From NCBI GenBank assembly GCA_030142905.1, contig JASJOG010000014.1:806001-870000 (forward strand): DNA of 64,000 nucleotides, written 5' to 3'. Source of the stretch: Heliopora coerulea (taxonomy: Eukaryota; Cnidaria; Anthozoa; Scleralcyonacea; Helioporidae). Position numbers and translations under genes: made by a program. Below the pieces are notes generated by a model, which was not told the DNA's origin, searched no databases, and saw nothing but the letters and a program-made list of their open reading frames with translations. Below, piece by piece: positions 24,879-36,800 of the stretch (positions within the stretch are counted from its first letter, which is position 1; each line of letters opens with the position of its first letter).

Positions 24879-27800
24879 TGTATGTATGTACGTATGTATG
24901 TATGTATGTATGTATATATGTATGTATGTATGTATATGTAGATGTAGATGTAGATGTAGATGTATATGTATATGTATATAAAACAAGGTGATCTTCTGGC
25001 ACCTATATTGTTCGCGATCTTCTTTGCTATTGTTATCTTACGAGCATTTGCTTATACTGATGCCGGTATCTATATCCGTTACCTTACAACTGGAAAATTG
25101 TTCAACATCCGCCGTTTCACTGCAGTGAAACTGACGACTGTGACCTTGTAACCCACACTGAGAGGGGTCTGCAGCTCCTGATGGTTTGCTTTTCCGCTGC
25201 GTGTGATGAGTTTGGTCTTACCATCAGCCTTAAGAAGACCGTAGTTATGCTACAGCCAGCACCAGGCAAACCATATATCCCACCATCGATATACGTCAAG
25301 GGCAAAAAGGTAGAAGTCGTAGATACGTTTGTCTACCTCGGTAGTACTCTGTCTAGGCACAATACTATTGACGAGGAAGTCAGTTATAGACTTTCTAAGG
25401 CCGGTGATGCATTTGGCAAGCTTGGATCGAGGCTTTGGTCACAATCAGACATCAAAGTAACAACCAAAGTTGAGGTCTACCGAGCATGTGTTTTGACAAC
25501 GCTGCTGTATGGATGCGAGACTTGGACAACCTATCGCAAGCATACCCAACGTCTCGAGCGGTTCCACCAGCGATGGTTTCGTGTCATTCTGAAGATCTCG
25601 TGGCGATCCCATGTGCAAGATACGAGAGTGCTGCAGTTGGCTAGAATGACGAGCGCTGACTCCATGATTATGAAACATCAACTTAGATGCTCTGGTTACC
25701 TTGTCCGCTTAGAGGACACACGCATGCTCAAGCAGTTACTCTATGGTGATCAATGATGTCATTGTGGTAGCTTGGTAATTATGTTCTTAATACGCATGCT
25801 CACAAGCTGTTCACTCAGAAAAACTTTCTGAGTCCCTGACGGGAATCGAACCCCGGAACCTTCTGACCGCCGGTGAGAAGGTTACGGGTTACGGGCTCGA
25901 TTCCCGTCAAAGACTCAGAAAGTTTTTCTGAGTGAACAGCTTGAAAGCATGCGTATTAAGAATTCTATGGTGAGCTGGCAAAAGACAAGCGACCCCAACA
26001 CAAGCCGCGTAAGCGCTTCAAGGACAACCTTAAAGACACACTTAAAAAGGTCAAAATCGACACTAACACCTGGGAACATCTTTCATCAGATTGGGTAGCT
26101 TGGAGAAATCTGATTGCTACAGGTGTTAAGGAATTTGAGAGCAACAGGGTTGCATACGCTGAGCTGAAACGCGCTGGTAAACATATGGAAGACGTGAATA
26201 CTCTCCCTGAGAAAGGAACAAAAGAGTCCCTTTCTCGAGATGAGTGTGGCCCGCGTCTGGTTCTCGAAAGCAGGCCTCGTCAATTACAAACGTAGTGATG
26301 GTGCCATCCAGAACGATTTGTCATGTTCTCTTTTCAACAAAGTGTTAGGTCAGCCAGTGGACTCACACAGCATTATAAATCTAAACATCCTGATCACCAG
26401 GCTGCCGCCGGAAAACTTACTTGTAATAACTGTGGAATGCCTTGTAAGTCACTTGCAGGTCTCATGAGCCATTTGAGACGTCACCAGCGACAGCAAAATC
26501 AACCATAATGTTTGTTAGAAGATTTAGAGCCTAAGAAGTGGTTTTACTCGGTCACAAGTTGACTTCCACCATATGTATATGTATATGTGTATATAAATTT
26601 TTATACATATACATACATACATACATTCATACATACATACATACATACATACATACATACATACATACATACATACATTCATACATATTACTCGTCACCA
26701 AATCTAAGCAAGGGGCCGCGTAACATTTTGCCAAGGGCCTCGCCTCTTGTTAACCCACCCCTGACTGAAGGTCAATTTTGTCTCAGATACAAATCCATTA
26801 ACTGTTGATCATTAAGTTGACGACTATAATCGTAGAATAATTACTTTGGTGCGCAGTAAGATCACGTGACTTCTAACTTCTAAGTGTGTACGCATCTTTT
26901 CAATATGTCCTGCCCTCCCTCCCCCACCCACCAACGTTGAGTCAAATTTTGTTCTCCACAACGCCGACGTTTTGGAGAAAAATATATGCTTCTATCCTCA
27001 CTGCTCCCCAGGCCCCCACTTGTTGGCGCCATTCGTATGTCCCGTTTAATTATTCTCGTATTATAGATTTGAAAAAATAGTTTCCTAAATGTTCCATTTT
27101 AATTTGTTTTGGTCGCCTTTTAACAACGTTATAACTAACAATTGAAATTGTGCCTTTTTGCTTTTTTTGTTCGTTTGTCATGACTAAAAAGCCGAAAAAT
27201 AAATTTCGGGTCGTGTACGACCCCATTGGCTGCAAAGGAGTTAAATAGAATCAAATATATATCATTACAGTCAAGGTAGAGGGATATCGAATTACAAAGG
27301 TGACACTAGGAGGCATCGCTGAGTAAATTAATTTGAAAGGAGGCTGGAACTTATGTTAGAGTTGCGAATGGTTTGATTTCATTGATGAGAATGCTTTCTG
27401 GAAGCAATTCAAAACTGGGGAAACAGCAAAAAAGAATTCTAAAATCAGTGTTTTGAAGGATATCATTGAACTGGTCACCCCATATCCTTCAATGATTTTA
27501 CTATTCAGATATATATTTTGGAAATGTGGGAACTTGGGGATATCTTGAATGATAGATGAACGTTCGTCAAGCTTTATCCTCAGAAAACAATTTCGGGGCC
27601 CCGGACTGGGATCGAACCCGCAACCTTCTGATGACCAGTGAGACGCTCTAACCATTGAGTTACCAAGACTCAGATGGTGAACTAAGGTGCAAGTTCAACT
27701 TACGCGCAATCTTAGTGGAAGCCACTATATGTTAATAATGTTATTGGTGAGGTATATATTTTGGAAATGTATGTCATAATGTATATCGAAATGCATATCA

Positions 27801-30800
27801 TACTGTATATCAGTAATGTATACAAATGTATATCGTTTGTATATCAAATGTATATCATAAATGCCTCAACTTTTACTGTAACATAAATTTGATTCTTTCT
27901 AAATATTATGTCACACTGGCTCTGATGTTGCGAGATGCAGCGAAACGCAAGTATTAAAAACTTTTAAAAACTCAAAATCTGTGCTCACAGCCTTATTGTG
28001 CTTGTTATACCGGACATTGATTTTTACATTGAGGTTATACTGTATTGACAGTCTTGCATCAATGTTGGCATATAATTTGTGATCATCTTGACGTAGGCTT
28101 AATTCTTTTTAGTGCCTATTGTTATAGCCAGTGGCCGGTTTCCCTTATTACGTCGGCTGAAAAATACTACCAGAAAACTTTACAGTTTTTTCATTTTCTT
28201 GCAAACATTGAAAACCCAAAGCGAATGGAAAGGCAATTGCTCGGATTAACATTACAAACAAGATTACGAAAGGCATTCTGGTAGTTGTATTCAGCAGGTG
28301 TATAAGGGGAACCGGCAATTTTCTATTTTTGGAGGAACTTTAATTTTGAACATTTCGTTTTTGTTGGCAGGAATACGAAGAGCTTCAGACCAAACTCAAT
28401 CAACTCCGTTTCAAAGAAAAAGAACTTTTGGAATCGAAGAACGTTGGTTTGAACGATCATCGTTCTACTTCTACCGAAACCCCGGAGTTTCCAAGTACTC
28501 CATCGTGCACCTCGCCAACTTCTTCTAGTTCGAGAAATAGTTCTCTTACACAATGTGACTATCCAGGTTCACCTGTTTCCCGTGCCCATGTAAGGGCTTA
28601 TCTACCAAATAAGCAAAGGACGGCTGTAAGTGTGCATGTTTGATTTCTGGATCCACTCATTCATAGTTTTTTTTAACACTTTACCGGCAGGATGTCTCGC
28701 CTTGATGAGTAAAATCGTTTGACATTAGCCAGAGTAAAATAATAGTTAACAATTAGTGTATACCTCGCTGGTGAATAGTGCTTTTTGCGCATTCAGATCG
28801 GTTTCTCGATCCCGGAATATCCTGCAGTATTCACCTCCGAGCAAAACAAGATGGCTTCCCGTTTTGTTTCACTTACGAAAAAAGGAATTTATTATCAGCA
28901 ATACCATGACACGAGGGAAATTAGTGATTAAATGTCCCCGAAAGCCAAGGGAGGTTTGGTGAAGTGCCAAGGGCGTTAGCACGACGGACTTCCACAAACC
29001 TCCCGAGGCTTGAGGGAACGTTTAATCACTAATTTCCCTGCATAGCATGGTGTTACTTTGTAATACCACAATGACTGATGAAATTCACTTGGTATTCTTT
29101 TTGGGATGTTAGGATTGTTCATGGTGGGTACCAGCACTTGTATAAAATGAGTTGTTCAATGCTTAAATTTAAAAGCATTATTTGATGTTCGCTCGTGCAT
29201 GTTAATGAGAGAAAATTAGAAATTTCCCCTCTTTTGAGGGAAAATTCGTTAACGTATGCATACTGACGAGGAAATTTAGGGATTAAATTTCCACTTGAGA
29301 ACAATAGAAACGGAAGTCATCTTGGTATTTTGAATAAGCGAAGCCGCCGCGCGAGATAATAGCAACTAAATGTGGCAATAAAGTATTCAGAGATATCTAT
29401 TTCTTCTTTTTTTTAGTCATAAGTTGACTCAAGATGTGTTGAAAATGTTTTGTTTTCGAACGACGAGCAAGCGTTCAATAAAGCTGTCTTAAACATTTAA
29501 ATTAATAGTGAAAACAGTTATGCAAAATATATGCCAAAACAATTGTTCACCGAATTGGAATTGCATAGGTAAATATCTACACTATTCGCTGACACTTGCA
29601 TAATTGTTTTCATACACATGTTTCTTTCAATTTTTAAAACAATTTTACGGAATACACATTTAAAGAAAACGATATATTTTTTAAAAGCATACATGTTTCG
29701 ACAACTTCAAGATGCCATCTTCAGTGCAGAATGAATGATGTGAGGTAACATGATACAATGATATATGAGTTAGGATATGAATAAATTATTTACAATTGAT
29801 GAGGAAGTGATCTGCTTACAAATACAGGATTATTTGCATAAAGTGATGATAGGTGTATTTATAAACTGAAAATAGTATTGAAGTGATGAATTTGGACGTT
29901 GAGATCGGGATTGATTTTGTTGATGTGAAGAGCCTCTTTGATTTTGAGGGAGAAGGTTGAATGAGCGGAGTCGATGATTTTAAAGCAAGAGTGTGAAAAT
30001 TGGTTTTTACAAGAGGGAGAGGCGTGAAGATGTTTGTAGATGTTTGAGTTTCTGTCCGTATTCGTGTGTTCCTTAATCCTAGTAGTTAATTGTCGAGAGG
30101 TTTCACCAATATAACGGGAGTTACATCCTGCACAAGAAAATTGATATGCTACCATAGATTTGGAAAGATCAGGAATTGGATCTTTGAAACAAAAAAGGCT
30201 TTTAATCTCGTTCCGTTTCGTATGTAAAGTTTATGTTGTTGTGCTGTTTGTTGATGGCTTCACTATTTTTCGATTATATCAACAAACAGCACAACAACAT
30301 AAACTTTACATACGAAACGGAACGAGACAACAAACTGCCATTTCTTGATGTCTTACTTACTAAATCACGTGACAACTGTGTCACTTCTACCTACCACAAA
30401 CCAACGTATACAGGACTATTGACAAACTATTTTAGCTTCACACCATTAACCTACAAAACTGGACTGATACGAACGTTGATAGACAGAGCACGGAAATTGA
30501 ATAACACAGAAAACGGCTTTAAACAGGACATAAAGAACATAATTTTCACCTCACAACGCAACTCTTTTCCTTTTCATTTCATTAACAACACTATACAACG
30601 CTACTTGAACAACAACAAAAACACTGACTCCACTAACTCCGCAGACAGACAGACAGACATCTCTTTTATTTATACACGCTAGCCTCTCACAACTTTTTTG
30701 AACTAAGCTGATTTACAGGAGGGGCGTGATACCTTATAAATACAAATAAAATTATACTAACCACTACCACTACTACTACTACTACTACTACATACTTTTA

Positions 30801-33800
30801 ATTACATTACATAAAATTAGATACTACTACATTACATAAAATTAGATAAAAATTAGATTAAAAAATAATGGTGAACAACAAACGGTGAACAACAAACTAG
30901 CAACAAACGTTATTTCAAACTACCTTATATAGGTGATTACTCACGGCACACACAGCGTAAACTAACAACTCATCAAACGCTACTGCACGGACATTGAAGT
31001 CAAACTTATCTTTACATCTTACAAGATTAAAAGCCTTTTTTGTTTCAAAGATCCAATTCCTGATCTTTCCAAATCTATGGTAGCATATCAATTTTCTTGT
31101 GCAGGATGTAACTCCCGTTATATTGGTGAAACCTCTCGACAATTAACTACTAGGATTAAGGAACACACGAATACGGACAGAAACTCAAACATCTACAAAC
31201 ATCTTCACGCCTCTCCCTCTTGTAAAAACCAATTTTCACACTCTTGCTTTAAAATCATCGACTCCGCTCATTCAACCTTCTCCCTCAAAATCAAAGAGGC
31301 TCTTCACATCAACAAAATCAATCCCGATCTCAACGTCCAAATTCATCACTTCAATACTATTTTCAGTTTATAAATACACCTATCAACACTTTATGCAAAT
31401 ACAGTCAACTCTCGTTATTGCGAACACCCTGGGGACTGTTATTTGGTGTCCGTAATAGCGAGAGTCCGCAATAGCGGGGTGCGAGAAAAATGACCCAAAG
31501 TCAGGTTGTAAAATGTCTTTTACTATGTATTACTGCTTTTTTATTTTAAAATGTCCAGTTTCTTTCAATTTCTAGTTAATATTTACTGTGATATATAAAT
31601 ACACAATACAAATTAAAATACAAATCAAAAATTTATATTGAGAAAAAATATTATATACCTAAACCAAAGATCAAACTGTAACAATGAATCAGTGTCAATT
31701 GCCTTTTCCTTCACTGTAAAGCTACAATAACGTAACAAAACTCAGTCGTCTTATGCGAAGTTAGTAATCATGTTTCAGACAAATGCTGACAAATACTAAC
31801 AAATTCATGGCAAGTCAAGAAAAGTGTGAAGAACACAAGTCTTATTATTCTTGGTCGAGAGGCCACCATGCCTACAAAGACGAATTTCAGTCTGAAATTG
31901 ACATGACTCTCGTGCTTCAACGTGAACCGGAAAATGCCAAAGATCCACATGCTGTGGCCATAACAGAAAATAACGGACGAGTTGTGGGGCATATTCCTTT
32001 AGGACTGTCCAAAATTGCTTCTTCATTTTTTAAAAGAGTACGTCACAGAGGAGAAGCTGTCATTTGTGGAAAGAGGGTAAACAGAGGAGCTGGCCTGGGT
32101 TTAGTAATTCCCGTTCCTTACAAGTTTCATGGTGAACATAGATATTTGACAAGACTTGAAAAACTCATTATTGACAGTGATATAGCCAGGCAGTCCTTGC
32201 GAGACAAACAAGAAGGAATAGCCACTGCACAGTCTACACAAAAGCGCAAGTCTGTCAAGAGCATTGAAATGGCAAAACAAACTGAAAAGCCTCGAAAGTA
32301 ATGTAAACAGAGCGGAAGAACTTTGAAGATCGGAACATAAACCTTGGTCGTATTAAAAGACACGTTAATATTTTGTCTGTCATTTTTGTCGACAGAAGTA
32401 ATGACGAACAGAATATTCAAAGTACTTCAGCTGACAAACAGCAGGTGTCCGTTGTAACGAGAGTAAAACAATACAAATGTTAGTTTGGGACCGCATGAAG
32501 TGTCCGCAATTCCGTAATAGCGAGAGTCCGTAATAGCGAGAGTTATTTCAATACATTTCATAGTAGTTTCGACCGGGGATTTACCATCTGTCCGAAATAA
32601 CGGGGTGTCCGTAATAGCGGGGTGTCCGCAAGGCGAGAGTTGACTGTAATCCTGTATTTGTAAGCAGATCACTTCCTCATCAATTGTAAATAATTTATTC
32701 ATATCCTAACTCATATATCATTGTATCATATTACCTCACATCATTCATTCTGCACTGAAGATGGCGTCTTGAAGTTGTCGAAACATGTATGCTTTTAAAA
32801 AATATATCGTTTTCTTTAAATTTTACGGAACGTGGACTTGTCGCCCGGTGGTAATTTTGTAAACAAAACATTTTAAAAACATCCTAAGTGCATTTATCAC
32901 TAAAGAGCAAAAGAAATACATATCTACGAATACTTTATTGCCAAATGTCGTTGCTTTTTTCGTATTGTCTGGTACGGCGGCTTCGTTTAGTCAAAACAAT
33001 TTTCTTCCGTCTTTGAAACAAATCGAGAAGCCGTCTTGTTTTGCTGAGAGGTTAATGGTCCAGGATATTCCGAAATGGAGGAACCAATCAGATTGCGCGA
33101 AAAACACTATTCATCTGGGACGTATATGCTAAAAGGGTATCCTCATATAACTTTAGACACACTGAAACCCTGTCAACACTATTAACATTATGGGCACGAC
33201 ACGGCTAAAATTTTCGCACGGGTAACGCTGTTTTTGGGCACGGCACGGGTAATTTTCAGTGTAAACGGCGCGGACTTCTTAAAATTTGGTACCCGTGCCT
33301 GGAAATTTAGCCGTGCAGAGCACCTATGGATATGTAGAACCCCGTTTACACTGTTAACATTTTCGGCTCGGCACGGCTAAAATTTTGGCACTGGTGCCGC
33401 TACTTTGGGGCACAGCACGGGTGATTTTCACAGTGCAAACGGTGCGGACTTCTTAAAATTTAGCCATGCCGAGCACTTCTGTACATGTAGGTCTCGACAT
33501 GCCCAAAATGTCACAGTGTAAACGGGTTTTGTACTCGGTCGTATGAAATGGAATTTATATTTGATCAAGAAAACTTTTCGAGAATCCAAATACAGTGTAT
33601 TCTATTTTAAGACCCAACCTGCGCCAGTTGTGTGGAGTGCAGCTCATGAAATGTAAGATGCGAATGCTCAAAAGGTTTTCTGTCAGATACAAGATGATGG
33701 AAGCCTGATCCTGCTGGGAAAGAGTTTGTTGAGATGTCTTTAATGATGATAGTTTTAAAACTTAAATTTATTTACATTTAAGCTGTATTTACAATGCATA

Positions 33801-36800
33801 TTTGTACTATTTAGATCAAGTGTAAACCTGGTGTCACTGTGAGAGAAGCTCTCAGCAAAGGGATGAATATGAGAGGGCTCTCAGCGGACATGTGTGTTGT
33901 CTTCAGGGTGTCTCGAAGGTATGAAATAAATAACAAGCTTTCAATGTTTGGCAGGTTACGCATGTTAGATACCGTATTACTGGTTCAACGACAAACCAAA
34001 ACACGCATTATCAACTTTAGTATAAGAATTCAAAATGGATTCTGAAACAAACAAAAGTCAAACCGTATCTGATTATAATAAACATATCAACACCTCAGCT
34101 TACAAGTAAAAATTACTGATGCCATCAGGCATTTGTCATTTGGAGATTTAGTAAATTAACCAATCATCTGAAACTCATGAATAATTCATAACATGAAAAC
34201 TAAGGAAACCTTATCGAGATGGAGGTTTCGATGTGTGATCTTAATTCGCATAAAATTTTGACAACTTTTAACCTGATCTTCTCCTAAAATAGGGATTTGG
34301 TATAGGAGCTAAACACTCAAAAGTGGCTCATCCTCGGTCGAGACAGCTTGAAGTATGTCAAAAAAACGAACAGTGTAAAAGACAAATGGTTTAAGGAATT
34401 GCCGACTGACTTTCCTTTCCTCGTAGTGAAGGGTGACGTCTCAGTCGCGTTTCATTAATATCGTGCATCCGCATTATGGCGAGGTCTTCATTGAAGCAAG
34501 TTAATACTTGGATTTCTGGTCTTTTTTTGCCTCTCTTTGAATTACATACATATATAGATGCATTGATCGATCAATCAGCCAGTCAGTCAATCAATCAACC
34601 AATCAACCAAACAATCAATCAACCCATCAACCAATCAGTCAATCAATCAATCAATCAATCACTAAATCAATCATTACATCAATGAATGAGTGAATGAATG
34701 AATAATTAAATGAGTAAATAAAGCTCATTATTATTATTACTATTATAAAGAAATAATCAAACAAATACATTTGGTGTTTGCAATTTCGGGAATTGAAGAT
34801 TTTTCCAGACAAACATTTAAGTTTCACGAACATTCGCGCGTTGCTTAGGAAGGTTATAATTAACGTAAATACTCGCGGGGCTTCATAAATGTAACATCCA
34901 AGTACGACAACTTGTACGGGGTGTATGTGCGGAAAGTTGCATTGTTTGATGATGTGCAGTCGTGACGTCATTATGACGTCATCGAAAAAGAAAAATTCTA
35001 TAATTTTCGTTTGTTCCTTTGCTATATTACGCACTGCACTGTCTTCCCAAAAAAGGTATTTGTAGATCTTGAGAATATTTATGAAGTTCCTGAGAGGTCA
35101 ACTTTTGTTCAGGAAAAATACCTTTAATTACTGTACTCAACTATGACCCGCAACTCTGGTTCGCATGGCTTCGAAAAATGTGGCTTGACGTTAGTAATGG
35201 GGAAAATTCTAGCGTTTTTCAAGTGTTTTGATGACGTTAGTGAGACGTGCCCAGATGCACTTCGTATACAATATCTTAGTTATTCCTTAAATCTGTAATC
35301 TCAACCTGAAAATAAGTTTGCGGCTAAAATGAACTGATCATGGCAACGGAATACGCCAAGAACTGCTAAAAGAGGTCTAAAAGACGGCGAAGCATTATCT
35401 TCAGTCGTGTTGGTAATATATATAGTCCTTTTTTTATAGGGAAGTAATTCCTTGGGATACTGATCTTTCAGAATTGGAAGAAGGAGATGAGGTATTTTAA
35501 AACAGATATTAGCATTAATTTAAAAAGAAGTCGTGTTTTGGTGTGCAAAGTATACTTGTATTGCAATATTATACTATTGAAAAATACTATGATTAGAAAA
35601 TGTTTATTTTGAAATATAATTGCTGTTGTACAATATATTTGGTGACGAAAGGTAACATTCTTTGCTTTAGAGTTTGGATTTTGCGTTAAAATGTGGGGAA
35701 AATCAGCTTTGGGATTAATTAGTTGCTTTGGACATTTCTGTTGCATGCTATCGTAAAATGGGCAAAGGGTTGAACTAGGAAACAGACTGATGGATTGTTT
35801 TATTATATATAGTGAATGAAACGAATGATTCGGTTATACAGACGTGGTTATTTACATGTATTTATCATTAAGACATGTAGTAATAGGCTCTTAATCTCTT
35901 TGTGTTGAATTAATGCCATCGAAACGTCATTCAGTGACAATAATTTGTCCCCCTTGTTCGAGAGAGTGAAGATATGAAAGTGTTTTTGTGTTATCGCAAG
36001 GCAACGCATTTTGTCAGTTATTTCTGTGGTTGATCTGACGTTCACCAGTTTATCTACGTGTCTGAAACAGTGTTGTGACCGTAGCGAGAGGTACCATAAC
36101 GAGTATTATCGTAATATAGTCACGAGTGGTAAAAAATCCAATACTCTGGGCCAGTCGGTGTCGTAAATTGGTAATTTTTAAACCTACTCAGTAGTTACTG
36201 AAAAAGAAACTGAAAAGATTTTCTGTTGATTAATAACCTTGAATGAAAAATCACCTGATGACTTTACTTACATATTAGTTTGTTACAGAATAGTAGCGCG
36301 TGTGACACAATTGAACTGAATGAAGTTGAACTAAATAATGTTAATTAATTGCTTTGAGCGATGTTATCTTATGACGCAAAACATGTCGTGCCTTATAGGG
36401 AAGGACTTCAGCCTCTGAAGGGATTCCTGCTATTTAGTTAGCTATGGAAACAGGAAAAAATCTTTGATATTACCATTCAAACTTAAACTCCAGCCATCAC
36501 TTTCTAGTCTTCGAAAGTTGGAGTTAAGGGAAGAGAAGGATGAGTAGCGAAAAATTTGCAAAATTGTATTCAGCCACTTGAAACTACCTCCTGCATTATC
36601 GCCTCGCGTTACGATGTATCATGGGAATGTCATAATCCCGCTAGCGTCTTTCATTGATGGTTTGCAACCAGTCTCATAGAATCAAAATAACACTCCTACT
36701 CGACCTGTAGGTATTACCTACACATGTACTATCCACATCTGCTTCTACAGCTATACCTACATCTGCATGTACATCTACATATCTATGAATGTATATTCCT

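Larger units (their letters stand above)
24978..26508 (+). pseudogene. Non-LTR retrotransposon (LINE), 3' part, broken
   Basis: [15 protein letters not shown] and [15 protein letters not shown] match the middle of a LINE reverse transcriptase. After a frameshift near 25115, [16 protein letters not shown] marks the catalytic box, whose usual YADD has lost its start. Then come [25 protein letters not shown] and [14 protein letters not shown]. The frame is split at 25750-25963 by an inserted tRNA-like palindrome, then continues ([25 protein letters not shown]). A degenerate C2H2 finger (about 26240-26290) and an intact one (26323-26508) close the element. It resembles animal CR1/RTE-type LINEs with C-terminal fingers. 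The exact clade is uncertain. Confidence 0.8.
14714..28370 (+). other. BRAF: BRAF intron 1 (13.7 kb)
   Basis: The first 2.5 kb is almost free of CpG and repeats. From about 16.9 kb the intron is packed with hammerhead-bearing foldbacks, a PLE, a LINE and tRNA-derived elements, annotated separately. Positions 26730-27480 hold nothing I recognise. Confidence 0.85.
29653..32818. mobile_element. Head-to-head truncated Penelope-like element
   Basis: The left arm (29653 to about 30262, minus strand) and right arm (about 30263-32818, plus strand) are inverted copies, each ending outward in a hammerhead. They meet at a palindrome at about 30215-30315. The right arm is longer, with reverse-transcriptase sequence missing from the left. 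Exact 12-bp target duplications surround the whole, so the inverted structure entered as one unit. A TA-flanked DNA transposon later split the right arm at 31400. Confidence 0.85.
28626..33814 (+). other. BRAF: BRAF intron 2 (5.2 kb)
   Basis: The intron contains a foldback at 28893-29040 and the head-to-head PLE with its nested transposon at 29641-32830. At 33160-33545 there is a tandemly doubled MITE-like repeat. The stretch 29050-29640 holds nothing I recognise. Confidence 0.85.

Noticed and set aside
24791..25002. Tyr/Ile/His/Val-rich frames
   Set aside because: Microsatellite artefacts of TA, GTAT and GTAGAT repeats.
36360..36480. Possible repeat shared with 17540-17640
   Set aside because: Only short words such as GGAAAACAGG-like stretches agree; too weak to call by eye.
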